Assembly (NCBI GenBank): GCA_034387635.1
Contig: JAOANU010000002.1
Location: 372,001 to 436,000, forward strand
Source of the DNA: Rhodosporidiobolus odoratus
Lineage: Eukaryota > Basidiomycota > Microbotryomycetes > Sporidiobolales > Sporidiobolaceae
Length of the DNA stretch: 64,000 nucleotides
Direction of reading: 5' to 3'
Shown here: one piece after another, positions 35,701-47,456 of the stretch
How the letters are laid out: each line of letters opens with the position of its first letter
Numbering within the stretch: the stretch's first letter is position 1
Program-made: the position numbers and the translations under genes
The notes under the pieces: model-generated
Told to the model about the DNA's origin: nothing
The model's input: only the letters and a program-made list of their open reading frames with translations
The model's database searches: none

Positions 35701-36078
35701 CTCCTCCTCGACGTCCTCGTCGGAGGAGGGGATGATGAACCCTACAGCGTTCTCACCATCCTTCGGCTGTTGTCGATCCAGTTCCCGACCGTGTTGGCGC
35801 AGACGGTCCCTCCTGCGGTTGAACTTCTTCCGCTCCGAGCGGCAGGACCGGCGGAAAAGGTCGAGTTCCTCGGAAAGTTCAACACGTGCGTCTTCTTCCT
35901 CCCTCGCTCTCCTCTTCTTCTCCATGCTTCGTCGTGACTGTACTGACGCTGCCGGCAATCGCTTGATAGCGCCATTGTCGCTCAAAACCCCAATCTCGTC
36001 AAGGACGCATTTACCTGGCTCTTGCGGACGTCGAGGAAGAGCAGGGAACGCGCTCGCGATGTCGAGGATCGTAGGTAG
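32707..36078 (+). CDS. MTR10: Mtr10/transportin-SR type nuclear import receptor
   Basis: Importin-beta family receptor for SR-type mRNA-binding proteins; in yeast it also affects tRNA retrograde import. Exons 32707-32820, 33095-33187, 33245-33614, 33676-35343, 35408-35885 and 35970-36078 join in frame to 943 residues, the usual size for this family. The N-terminus carries the expected importin pattern, with FAAQTFRTKITYDFEQLP spanning intron 2. Long helical HEAT repeats follow throughout, including GEWYEPLIIAHIDTFL and FFDDAAATVAPALLERL. The last exon ends in a basic tail with FTWLLRTSRKSRERARD, matching the conserved C-terminal helix of the TNPO3 branch. Start chosen at the first ATG before the helical N-terminus. 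The first intron (274 nt) is long for the window. Confidence 0.93.
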
Positions 36079-36603
36079 ATGATCGAGTTGTCGGGATAGT
36101 CAACGGTAGGTCTGCATCGAGGTAATCGAGTTGACTCGCGAAAATGCCAAGTGCTGGCTTCGCTTTTCATGCATCTGCTGCGTCTCAATCCTAACGCTTC
36201 GTCTTTTCATGCTCCTCGTGGGCAGCTTCAAGCATTGTCGAGCGGCCGAACGTCAGTAGAATTGGTGGCTACCCTCAACACGATTTGTTTCGATAAAACG
36301 GCGCAGAACAGCGAGACTACATCTGGAGATGGACAAGTACGAGTTTAAGTGAACATCAGCGAGAGAAGTATGCGGATGTACAACGATGTTGATCGGTATG
36401 CGAGAGGGGGAAAGGGGGTGATCGGACTGAATACGGCGAACAGAGTGTTGTAGGTTATTCGAACGAACACCGCAAAAAACCCAGAAAGGATGGAATGGGT
36501 ATCGTAAAACACTGAAGGATTAGTGAATAAGAGGACGGATTGGAGAACATATCAGAAGGAAAGAAGGGAGAGGTAGAGAGCTGAGGATCAAAAGAAACCA
36601 GCC
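36079..36603. other. Convergent MTR10/GRR1 intergenic region
   Basis: About 525 bp shared by the 3' ends of two convergent genes. The right part is A-rich on the + strand. No coding or structured element recognised. Confidence 0.4.
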
Positions 36604-39600
36604 TCAATCCATACTGATATCCTCCTCCTCCCCCTCACTCCCCGACCCTTCAATCACATCATCGTCCTCATCTTCATCCCCCCTACCCTGATAGTTATGC
36701 CTCGTCACCGTCGCTCCTCGAGGTCTCATAGCCGCTGCCGTCGAGCTCGAGGCGCCATTGGCACTACTGCTGCGAACGATGGAAGCGTCGCCGGACTGTT
36801 GCTGTTGTTGCTGCTGCAGCTGCTGCTGCTGATATAGCTGCCACTGCTGCGAAGGGTCGGTCCGAGAAACGTAGACAGGTGACGCCGAACTACCGCCCGC
36901 GACGTATGGGTTGGAGTAAGCAGGCGGTGCCGAGTCACTACTCCTCCCGGCGTCGGTACTAGAAAAGTCCAACATGGGCGAAGGCGAGCGATCCCAACTT
37001 GTCATTCCGGCGGCGTGAGTAGTGCCAGTCGACGGTGGCGGTGCTGCCGAACGAAGATATTGAGCAACTACGTACTCAATGGGAATGGGTTGACCCCCCT
37101 GGGCGATTTGGAACGAACCTCCTTGTCCATGTCCATGAGCGTCGCTTACTGCGCCATGACTACTCCGACGACCTGATTGCTGCATCAATCCGAGAGTGTT
37201 GTTACCGTTCATCCCATTCGCGTTCGCAATCACAGTCGCATCGTCGTCGACGTCTCGATCTCGATCCCAAACGCTCGGGTGAGCAGTCGCAAACGCGCCC
37301 TGACGATGCGGACCGTTCGTGTTCATAGGGTTTGCGGATCGGTTCGTAGGAGGCGCCGCGGGAAGATTCGGAGGAGGGGCAGACTGAGAACCCAGACGAG
37401 GTGCGCCTTGAGGTTGGAAGGGAGGTGCGGCAAAGGCAGCAGCAGGACCGAGGTTGACCTGAGCTTGTTGAGGACCGGGAATGACCCAGGTTCCTGAGGC
37501 CGGTTGCCATTGCGGAGGGAGTGGTTGCTGAGTTCCACCGGCGCCGCGGGTTGCATAGTTGGGAGGAGCGAGCTGAGCCCGGCCTTGGTGCAACCTCGCC
37601 GTGGCCGCCGCGATGGCTTGCCTCGCCGTCTGCAGCTGCTGAAGCCTTGCTTGCGCCATGGCGTTCTGCTGGCCTCCGGCTTGAGCGGCAGCCATAGCCG
37701 CAGGGAGGTCGTCGGCGCCTATTGGGTCGGGTTGAGCGAGAGCGGCGAGTTCGACCTGGGTGAGGCTTCGAAGATATCGGCGCAGGTCTTGTACTCCTCG
37801 TCCGGAAAAGACGCAGAAAGAGCGGCGTTGATGGTCGTTGAAGTCCTGTGAATCAGCCACGAGAAGCTGTATCAGTCTCTGCACGCATCGTAGGCGTGAA
37901 TTGCGTGAAGAAGCGGAATGAGACCAGAGCTCGACTCACTCTCGGTGCCGGCCTGCAATAGTACTGCAATGCCCTCTTCCTAAAGCTTGTCACGCCCGTC
38001 AAACTCAAGTGCGTCACCCTTGGCAATCGCTGCAGCATATCGTTAACGCCCGAAACGGTGAGGTTGTCGCAGTAAGAAAGATGAATGCGCTCGAGCGAAG
38101 TGCGAGCATGGAGAGCGTAGAGGGCTTCGTCTGTGATCGAGGTGACCTAAGGGAGGGAGAGCGGGTGAGCGATGCCGAGGCAAAGGAGGAAGGGAATGAA
38201 TAGCCGTACCCGAACGAGACCGATGCGCTTTAGTCGGGGAAGGTTCGCAGCAAGCTCGAAGACGGAGAGATCCGTCAGGTTTTGGCAGCCTGTGAAGGTG
38301 ACGAGTGAGCCCGTGTAATGGTAGACACACAGATGAGGAAGAATGACGAACAGGCCAAATCGATATACCGCAGCCTCGTACAATTACGTGCAATGGCGGT
38401 GACAGACCGGTCGGTCAAACTGTAGCGGAGATAGGTAAGAAAGGAGTCGAGGTGAGCGACCCAACATCGAAGAGGACAAGCTTTCTCCATACACTGGCTA
38501 TTCCAGGGTGTACGAGGGGAAGGCGATCGACCACTGCACAGATCGCGAGTAAAGTTAGACGTACGAGCTAACATGCCCCAAATGCAAATAATGCAAATGC
38601 TTCCCAACCTTACAAATCTCAAACAACGCCTCATCCGTCAACCTCGTGCACTTGGCCAAAACCAAATTCCTCACTTTGGGCGCATACTTGACAATTCCCG
38701 CAATGGTCGCGTCGGTCAGGAGAGCGCAGGAGGTAACGTCTAGGTAGCGGAGTTGGTCGAAGGCTCGGACGGCGGGTGGGGAGCGCAGGGGCGTGGGACA
38801 GGGGATGAGAGCGCCGGAGGTGGTGGTGAGGGTGTCGGTGTTGGGTGGCAAGTCTTCGATCGAGGCGGATGGCGGAGGGTCGTACATGGCGTCGGCGGAG
38901 GCAGACGAAGAGAGGACGAGGTTGTCGGCATCGGGGAAGCCGTCGTCCGTAAGAGCAACGCAGCTCGGAAGGGACAGTTCCCGCAGGCAGTGCGAGGTTT
39001 TGAGAAGCTGCATAACGGAGAAGGCGGTGATGGAAGTGCAACCGGCGAGGTCGACTTCGAGTAGAAGAGGGCATTTGAGGGAGAGAAGGATAATGGGGAC
39101 GTCGGTGATTGATTCGCATCTCCGAAGCTTGACCTGTGTGAAGCGATTCTATTCGTCGGCCGTATAGAATGAAACTAGAGAATAGGACGCACCCGTCGCA
39201 ATGCTGGGCAGTTCTCGGCAATTCCTTCGAGCCCTCGATCCGTGATCTTCACACACCCGCTCATGTTCAAACCCTGCAACTTGGGGCAGTTTCTCGCCAT
39301 CGTCTCTAGCACAGCATCGTCTACATTCTCCACGTCACTGACATCGAGCGCGACGAGCCGCTTGCTTTGCGAAAGGAGGGACACCATCGCCGCCGGGGTC
39401 AGGCCTTTGCATCCGGTCAAGGTGAGCCGTTCGATCTTGGTGCACGGCAGAAGCTTCTGCAGCATCCGATCGCTGACGTCGGAGTGAAGATTGTTGAAAT
39501 TGAGCCGGCGGACGAAGTCGGGATAAGGGAAAGTCTGTTCGGCGGGCGGGAGGGAGAGGATTTGAAGCATCTTGAAGAGGGCGGGTAAGGAGCGGAACAT

Positions 39601-40056
39601 GGGCTTGTGCCAGAGTAGCTCGACGCCGCATTGGCACCATGCTTTGCAGACTCGAAGAGCCGGGGCGAGGGACGTTGAAGGCAGAAGACGGAGAATGTGC
39701 AGGAGGATTTCGTGAGGAAGGGACGACGCCGGGATGTGCTCCTCGTCGTCGAACGAGTCGAAGCTTGGTCCGACAGCTGATCCTGGAGCATTGAACGGCC
39801 AGGGTGATGCGGCATTCGTCTTGGGAGTTGCGAGCGCGGGCGAGATGTGCGAGAGGGACAGGGACGAAGCGTCTGGGTCGGCTTCGTCGTTGTCCGGAAA
39901 GTCGGACTCCTCTGCTGACTCGTCTTCGGGGTCTCCTGCCGCAGAAGTGTTCGAGGGCGAGCGGCTGGGTGTCGGCGGGGTGTTGCTGACGCGGAGATTG
40001 GGTCGCCGTGAACCGATGGCCGAGAAGAAGCTGGACATGGCCTGGGTAGTGTACAA
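36604..40056 (-). CDS. GRR1: Grr1-type F-box/leucine-rich-repeat protein
   Basis: Substrate receptor of an SCF ubiquitin ligase; in yeast Grr1 drives turnover of G1 cyclins and nutrient-signalling regulators such as Mth1. The N-terminus is disordered and Ser/Asp-rich. An F-box follows (LPHEILLHILRLLPS with VCKAWCQ and LLWHKP), then about a dozen cysteine-type LRRs: LTLTGCKGLT, LNMSGCVKITDRGL, VDLAGCTSIT, LDVTSCALLTDATI, LVLAKCTRLTDEAL, IDLACCQNLTD and IHLSYCDNLT. A post-LRR segment has FSGRGVQDLRRYLRSL, as in Grr1 orthologues. The C-terminal about 300 residues are Gln/Pro/Ser-rich with a polyQ run and an acidic end. Starts at 40056 and 40038 are both possible. It is divergent from the Reb1-like gene. 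Confidence 0.93.
36786..36840 (-). repeat. PolyQ-coding CAG/CAA repeat in GRR1
   Basis: Mixed CAG and CAA codons give about 14 glutamines broken by one or two leucines within the disordered C-terminal tail of the Grr1 reading frame. Length is likely polymorphic. Confidence 0.75.
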
Positions 40057-40830
40057 TCAGAGTCAGCCAGAGATGCTTGCCGCTTAACAAAGCCTGTCTC
40101 GCTCGGCCTTTGCAGGCGTTGATACCCTGGGCAGCCAATGGCCCTCGGGCTTGCTGACCCCACACAGCGAGAACCGGCTTCGTCACGTCTCGCGAGAGAG
40201 ATGAGTGGCAGCAGAGTGTCTATGGCAGGGTGTGCATCCTCTCTCTCCCCCGCATCGTATGCGTTCCAGCTGCTTCAGAGCGAGGCAAGGCGGCTTGCGA
40301 CCCCTCTCTTCCACCGACGCGTCCATCCCATGACGCTGGGGACAGAGATGGCCACCTAGGTTGACGACTGATTGGCGGAAACGTTGACTCACGTTTAGCG
40401 ATGCGGTTTGTCGAGCTGTATCGCTCGTCGAGGTCGAGGGAGAGTTGGCAGAGAGAGAGGTGGGAAGGAGAAGGGGAAAGGGAAAGGGGAGTGATGACAG
40501 TCGATACAGCGAAGGGAAGCTTGCTGAGTGGGTTTTCGGAGGTCGCCACGAGCGTGTGCGCAGCTGGTCTGCCTGTACGACTCTTCAGGGAAGAAGAGTT
40601 CAAGGTCACATCCGAATTCCCACACGAGTTGAATCGACTTGGCTTAACTCAGCTTATAAGATGCGGGAGCACCGAGGCTAGTACTCTCATCCAGTAACGA
40701 TAACTGTCAGCTGTCCTCCTGATTGATAAATTTAACCAGTTGTCAGCCTCACGCCCCTCTTCCACTATTCGAGTTTCTCGCACCTCCCCTCAATTCCCCA
40801 CTTGAACTAGTAATCCACTCTCAGCCTCCA
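40057..40830. promoter_or_regulatory. Divergent GRR1/Reb1-like promoter region
   Basis: About 770 bp between two divergent start codons. The right third becomes A/T-richer and pyrimidine-rich close to the + strand start. No individual site could be assigned. Confidence 0.4.
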
Positions 40831-43800
40831 ATGGCATCCAACCGTCCCCTCGAAACAGACATCACTGCAGCAACTCTCAGCCAGCAGTTGCCACTAGACG
40901 ATCACCTAGTCAAAAAACAGAAGAAGCTCGAACGCAAAGCTGAAAAGAGGGCGAGGGAACACGATCCAGATGCGCAGGGGCATCAGCAGCAAAGCCAACA
41001 GGCTCAGGACCATGTAGGTGACGTCGTTGCTGGGCAGCATGAGGTATGCTCGTACTCTGCATGGATCCATCTTTGCCAAACAACCCTGGCTAACCCTGAC
41101 CCTGCTCCGCTCCCTCCTGCAGGACGATGAAGCCGTTCGTGCTCGTCGTAAAGCTGAGCGCAAAGCCGCCAAGAAGGCTGACAGGCAAAAGGCCTCACTC
41201 CAGCAGGTCGGCGAGAGCTTTGAAACCGCGCAGGTGGGACAGGTCGAGGGTCAGCATGGCGCGGACGACGGGGATGAAGAGCGCGCGAGGAAGAGGGCGA
41301 GAAAGGGGCTCAAGAAGGCAGAGAAGGAACGGGCACAGACGGCGGCTCAGCAAGAGGTGCGCCGCCTTCGAGTGTTCATTCCGTTCTAGCCTTGCTGACC
41401 CCCGTGATACCCGTAGCCTGCTCTTGCTTTTCTCGCCGATGCTTCACTTTCGGCTCCCTTCGCCGTCGGCACCGTCGCCCAATCCACGGCATTGGAAAAG
41501 GAGAGGCGGAAGAAGGAAAAAAAGCACAAAAAGCACAAACAGAAAGCCGTCGAACCTACCTTTACTGCACTAGACCCGGCTCTCGCGGGGTTGATGCACG
41601 ACTTCGGACCGAGTTACGGAGCCATCGCACCGTCTACGGCCTCGCACGTCGACGATATCCCAGTTTTCGAGGTGCGAGTGTTCAACCATCCTTTGTTGCG
41701 TTTAGACTGACCGACCCTTTTTCGCTGTTCAGTCCGCCTCCACCTCTCATGCGGACGACATTCCCGTCGATGCCGCTCCCTCTTCCTACGCCCACGCCTC
41801 GACCTCTACTTCCGCCTCCTACCCCCAACCCCAGGACGACGTCGTGGCAGCCCTCACCGCCCGTGCGCTCCTCCTCGCGAAGGGTCAACACGAGAAAGAA
41901 CTCCGTGACAAGAGAGAGAAGGAGTACCTCGCTTCACTCAAAAGTGGGAAATCCGCCAAGGACAAGAAGGGAAAGGGGAAAGAAGGGGCGATCGAGGTTG
42001 GAGAGCTGAGCGTCCCGGCGAAGACGACGAGGACTTCTGTTGGGGGACATGTCCCTACGCCGCTTCCACTTCCGACTCCGCCTCCGAGCGCTGCGGTGGC
42101 GCATCCGGTACAGAGACAGGGTGGGCTTGGCGGAGCGGGAGACTTCTACGAGATTCTGGTCTCGAAGTGGGTGCCGGTCAAGGAGTTGAAGAAGATGGCC
42201 GAGGAACAGGGTGCGTCTTTTCGTCCCTTTCCGCCTTTCTCTTGTCTAGCTCGATGAGACCTATCTTCCCAAGGACACTGACTTCCTTTCCTACCTTCTG
42301 CGTCATCACACTCCACCCGCCTCTCGATGAACTTGCCCCCCTACTCTCCTCCTCGCGCTCAGGCGCCACCTACAAGCAAGGCAAATTCTCCGCCTCCGAA
42401 GACTCCGTCATCCGTTCCTCGCTCGATTCCTTCCGCGACCGCAAAGGCCTCTCGCACTCCGACCTCGTCCACCTCCTCATGTCGAAACGTTCCTCTGCCA
42501 CCTCGGGGGTCGGAGCCGAAACGGGTCACATCGCCAACGAAGCTTGGGAAGTAGTCGCTCGCGCCTTGGGCGATCGAAGTCTCCTCGCTATTTATAATCA
42601 TGTAAAGAGGTTGTATGCGGCCGAGAGCGGGTTGTTGAGTGGACCTTGGGGGGATGATGAGGATGAGAGACTCAGGAAGGCGGTTAAGGAGTTGGGGAAT
42701 CAGTGGGAGGAGATTGGGGCTAAGGTTGGTGGGAGGTCGGGTGGGGCTTGCAGGGATAGGTGGACTAAGCAGTTGGTCAATGGGGCGCACTTGGAGGCGG
42801 TGGCGATCGGGAAGGGTGAGAGGGACAAGGCCAAGGAGAAGGAGAAGAAGAAGGACAAGGGGAAGGGAAAAGAGGAGACGGAGGAAGAGGAGGAGCGCGA
42901 GGAGGGCGACAAGGAGAAAGGCAAGGAGACTAGTGGTCAGAAGAAGGGACGCTGGAGTAAGGAGGAAGAAGAGGAGCTGAAGAACCTCTACAAGGTGCAC
43001 AAGGCTCAGTGGGCGACTATCTCGAGGAAGATGGGCGGGAGGAGGACGCCGACGCAGTGCAGGACCAAGTGGTGCGTCTCGCGCTCCTATCCGCACTCGT
43101 GCGCAACGATTTTCAGCCAGACTGACAGGGTCGTCGAATCTGTCGCACAGGAACGACTTCATGGTCCGCCGTGAAGGAATCGAAGAGGCTGTCGCCGATG
43201 CGGACGGCGAGGAGGTCGCAGCGGAAGCGTCTCAGTCCTGGAGGTGGAAAGCAGAGCATGCGTCAACGCTCGTTCATGCGTGCGTCTTCTTCCCTACTTC
43301 GTCCCTACTTCGTGATTGTTGTGTTTTCTGACTGTCCCTCCTATACGTTCTCATTCTCGTTCTGTCTTTCCACCTACCACTTACTGAACACTCTCCCGCA
43401 TTGATACTCTACGGCTACTATCTCTGTTGTCGTTCTCAGCGTCGCCGCCCTTGCCGCCACTCACGAATCCGAACTCAACTTCAAAAGCATCACCGAACCG
43501 GACCTCGCCCGTCAAGGGTCCAAGAACCTGAGGGATCGATTCCGTCACTTGCACGGACAGGCGCGGGAGAAGTTGGCGAAAGAGAGGGGAGTGGGGAAGG
43601 AGCAAATCGGTTATCAAGGTCCGTTTCATCGCTGTCCCGTGATTCCGTTGATCGGTTCTCCTCCCCTTGCCGCGATCCTCCTTCAAGCTGCTGACTATCT
43701 CTCCTCTTTCGTCCCACAGACGCGCTCACCGCCCTCCTCATCCAACACCCCCTTCCTGGCGTCGCCGTCAAACGAACGTACGCCGCCTCGGAAGCCAAAC

Positions 43801-44033
43801 GCGCCGCCAAAGCCGCTGCCAAACTCGCTCGTCAATCGAAACGTGGACATGCGCAGGGGGTCAAGTTGTCGGCTGAGACAATTGAAAGTGATGACGAGGA
43901 GGGAGGCGGGAAAGGGGCTGCTGGGGCCAGGGTCGAGGTTGGGATGGATTTGCAGGTGGTTGGGGATGGGCATGGGGATCCATTGGCGGCATTCAATAGG
44001 GGGATTGCGAACCAGTTGGCTAATGGAGTGTAG
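40831..44033 (+). CDS. Reb1/TTF1-like Myb-domain protein (Pol I terminator factor type)
   Basis: Resembles the Reb1/Rtf1/TTF1 group, which bind rDNA terminators and block forks or Pol I; the site bound here is unknown. The N-terminal third is strongly basic with Lys/Arg-rich coils (RARRKAERKAAKKAD, EKERRKKEKKHKKHK). A segment YEILVSKWVPVKELKKMAE precedes the DNA-binding region. This has GKFSASEDSVIRSSLD, then the Myb repeats GPWGDDEDERLRKAVKELG with ACRDRWTKQL, and GRWSKEEEEELKNLYKVH with TQCRTKW. A Lys/Glu-rich low-complexity linker splits the two best Myb repeats. The C-terminal region contains LRDRFRHLHGQAREKL. Several short introns interrupt the gene. Divergent from GRR1 and convergent with the bestrophin gene. 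Confidence 0.82.
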
Positions 44034-44534
44034 CAGGTGGGCAAGTCTGGAAGGGACGAAGTTCAGGAGTAGCTTTCCCCTGCCATACTTCGCTTGTTTC
44101 CCATAGTGGATCCAACGCTTTGGCCCAATCTCTTTCACCAGAACGACTTCGGTAGCCTGATTCCGGCTCAAGTCTGGCTGGCTGCATAATCTCATGAGAG
44201 CCGCGCCTTGACCGAGGACATGGCACATCGAGGAAGAAAGGAAGAAATGATGTGCAATGCGAATGGTGAACGAGCAAAATGAGTGTCTACTGCTAGTGCG
44301 AGGAAATGCGAGGAGGTATGCGAACTAGGAAGGAGAAAGAACGAGTGTCTACTGAAAATGCGAAACCGAAAGAATCACGATTCCCGATGAAGGATGAAAA
44401 ACCATGTGCGACTGAATGCAGACACAAGAAGTGAAGAAGGATATGGTAACGAACGAGAAAAGAAAGAGAATGACATAGGTGACTCGTCCAGCGAGTCTGC
44501 AAGCTTTTAATGACGACGACCGGGTGATGGTGCT
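44034..44534. other. Convergent intergenic region
   Basis: About 500 bp between two convergent stop codons. A perfect 12-bp direct repeat, GAGTGTCTACTG, occurs at 44281 and 44343, in a stretch of AAATGCGA-like words. No gene seen. Confidence 0.4.
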
Positions 44535-46836
44535 CTAGACGACGCAGACATCCACCTCCCTAGGTCCGTCCCCGTCCGCCCAGTTCATCGACCCCTGCCT
44601 AGATGACTTGTGGGATTTCCTCGCCGCCTCGCGCGCCTTCTTGGCACGCTCCTCCAGCTCGTGAAGGTGCTTAGCAAGGTATCGCCGCATACCGGGGACG
44701 CCCTTGACACCAGCTTGATCGGTGCCGCCGTGTGAGATGCCGAAATCAGCGAGGATCTCGGGGGCAGAGCGGCAGTCAAAGGGGGCGAAGGGGGTATTGA
44801 GTGGGGAGAAGACGAAAGAAGATGGGGACGGAGCCGGGTGGGCGGCAATTTCTTGAAGCTCTGAGGCAAGGAGAGATACCAGCGCATCCACCGGTAAGTC
44901 CGAGTCATCGAAACCGAACGGCTGCTCCATCTGCTCCGCGATCTCCTGAAAGCTGCGTAGGAGGAGAAGATAAGAGAAGGAGGAAAAAGGGGCGAGAAGA
45001 GAAAAGGACGGAAGCGCACCCGAGAAAGACGACAGCCGCGACGAATTCGGCAAGAATAGTCAAGTAGCCCAATGACGCAAAGATCTGGAACGGTAGGAAG
45101 ACAAGGAAGACGTCTGATGCAAGATAAAGGGAAAAAGACGGGATTGAGAAGGTCATGGGGCAAAGCGGGTCAGCTTTCTGTGGGCACGATTGGGTATGAG
45201 TGCGCGAGGGCGTACAGGTGACTGCGCGCAGGTGCACTTTGTAGCTGTGGGTCCAACTTAATCAGTTACAGCCTGGAGGTGCAGAGGGAAAAGCGCAACT
45301 CACGCAAAGGGCAACGGTGTTGACAAGACACGCTCAATGGTTGCAAGCGAGTCGGCGAGCTGGTTGTGATAGCCCATCGCGACGCCTACCAGAGGAGCGG
45401 CGAGAGTACCACGCCTAATCGAGGTCGCGATATAGCCCGACAAAAAGAGGTGGATTTCCAAAGGAATGTTGGTGGCCGAGACGCTCTTGTGGCGTTTCTT
45501 CTCGTGGGTGAAGAAGCGGACGATAGGTTGAAAGAGGAGGAAGATTGGCGCGTAGTGAGCCAGCCCACGCTCGGGTGGGTTGTACCCTGGCGTTAGTTTG
45601 ATCTTGCGAATTTTGCCATCCTTGCCGAGGGCGCCGATCTCGCTATGCATCCCTTTCTCGAGGTCGATGTGGCTGCCGAAGAGGGTGGAAGAGGTGCTGG
45701 AGCCGAGGCTGGCATCGAGCGGATGGCTTTGACGGGCGGTGCTTGTCGCGATGGGAATCACGGTGGTGCCGTCGGGCGCCGGGGACCTCCAGATGCCGGC
45801 TAGGTTTTCGCGGTTGATGTTTCCCATGTCATCTTCGATACCGCTCGGGAAAGAGTATCTGTGCGGAGGAGCGCCAGGAGGTGGGTTCAGTAAAATGCAC
45901 AACTCAGAAAAGAAAGCATGTGGGAGAAGGTAAGCGCGGCGGGACATCAGGGGCACGGACGAAGAAGAGGAAGGGGGGCAGAGGAACTGGACCGGTCGAT
46001 AGGGCGGTGCCGCGAGAGAAGAAAGCCAGAGTGAAGCAGACAGGCGGAACCATACTCACTTCGGCAGAGCCTTGACAAGGTCGTACAAGTCATCGTAGAA
46101 GATGCCAGATTCGTTACGAACGTAGTGCTTGATAGCGACGGAAAAGGCTTGCAAGAGGCCGAGCCTGTGGGTGAAAAGAGAGCGTGAGTCATTCGTGTCC
46201 CTGTGAGCAAGGCCTGAGGGAAAAGAGCGGAGGTATCAACGAACATCGTGCGCTTCTCGATGAGACCCTTGATGTTCTCAATCTCCTCTTCGTCGCTTCC
46301 AGGGACGATCTGAGCGAGCTCAACTGCATTCAGCGTGGTGGGTCCGATCTGGATCCAGATGAGCGCGGCCAAGTTGCGAGAAGCAAGAGAGATCTGAGTC
46401 CAGGCTTGACGACCTGCACGGTGCAATAAACGTCAGGGTCACAATTTCGGAGGACCACCGAGAAGACATGCGAAAAGGTGGGCTAGAGGAGAAGGGTTCC
46501 GGAGAGAATTTCCTGCAGAGAACAAGAAGAGCTCACCGGCATTCCACCTCTCAAGCGCGCTCGACGTACGAAGCGAGATAACGAACGAGAGCATAGTGGA
46601 CAGGATAGAGAGCCTGTAGAAGGAGTTTCCGCGTCACGGACCGGGGAAGTTCGTGGGTAAGCGGTTCAGACGGGATCAAGAAGAAGGCTCACGTACATGA
46701 CCGTGTTGACCACAAGCTCGTAGCCGGTCTGGTCGCAGCCGATACATATGGCTGCCGCAATGAGCGTGAACCAGATCGCGGCGGGTGCGACTTCCGGAAA
46801 GACCGTTTGGCCGATCTTACGGATGAGGAGGGACAT
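44535..46836 (-). CDS. Bestrophin-family anion channel
   Basis: Member of the bestrophin/RFP-TM (UPF0187) family of membrane anion channels. The N-terminal exon starts MSLLIRKIGQTVFPEV, followed by hydrophobic segments and LSFVISLRTSSALERWNAGRQAW, the family signature near the first transmembrane helices. A cytoplasmic part contains IEKRTMLGLLQAFSVAIKHYVRNE, then a variable loop rich in Ser. The second hydrophobic pair includes LGYLTILAEFVAAVVFLGFQEIAEQMEQPFGFD and DLPVDAL, the Pro/Phe/acidic block typical of the C-terminal bestrophin core. The tail is basic and helical and ends DVCVV. Multiple short introns are present. Ion selectivity and membrane location cannot be read from the sequence; fungal relatives are poorly studied. 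Confidence 0.85.
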
Positions 46837-47456
46837 TTTTAGCGAAGAGTCGAGTAGATGCAGAGAGAGGCTTCGGTCTAGCCGGAGGGGGAGGACCGGT
46901 AAGTATGGCGTCGGAGAGGAAGTCGAGGCGAGTCAGAGAGTCCTGCGAAGCGGAAGACGACGGTTAGCACTGCACTGCGGATCCGTCAACTTGCACCTGC
47001 AACGACGGCACAAGATACGGACAAGAGGATAAAGAGCTGACCTCGCGTCAAGCGACTGATACGGTCTCTGTTGTGCCGGGAGAATAGTCAAAGCAGCTGA
47101 ACGAGCGAGAAGAGCTTCGCGTCCTCCGGGAGGTTCGAGGTCGAGGCTCCTGCCCACCGGGCCTCGCGGTCTCGCGACTTTTTCTCCGGTCTACGATTCC
47201 AACGCTGGTGTACGAAGCTAACGGACAGTAGGCGCAACCTCGTTGACAGGCATCGCAGGACCCGCCGCGCGGAACAGAGGCAGAGGCAGATTCTGATCGC
47301 AACCGGGGAAGGCAGGAAAAAAAGTAATGGCTCAGCTTCCCTGTTTGTGGCCTCAGCCGAGTCTGTGAAGCCTATAGACGTGTTGCACAGACAGAGTCAG
47401 ACAGTACCTATGCCTACTGGAACCGTAGCCCTCTCGCCGCTCTTCCCCCAGTTGAG
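46837..47456. promoter_or_regulatory. Upstream region of the bestrophin gene
   Basis: About 620 bp between the bestrophin start and the stop of the next gene, both on the minus strand. It should hold the bestrophin promoter. No gene or repeat identified. Confidence 0.4.
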
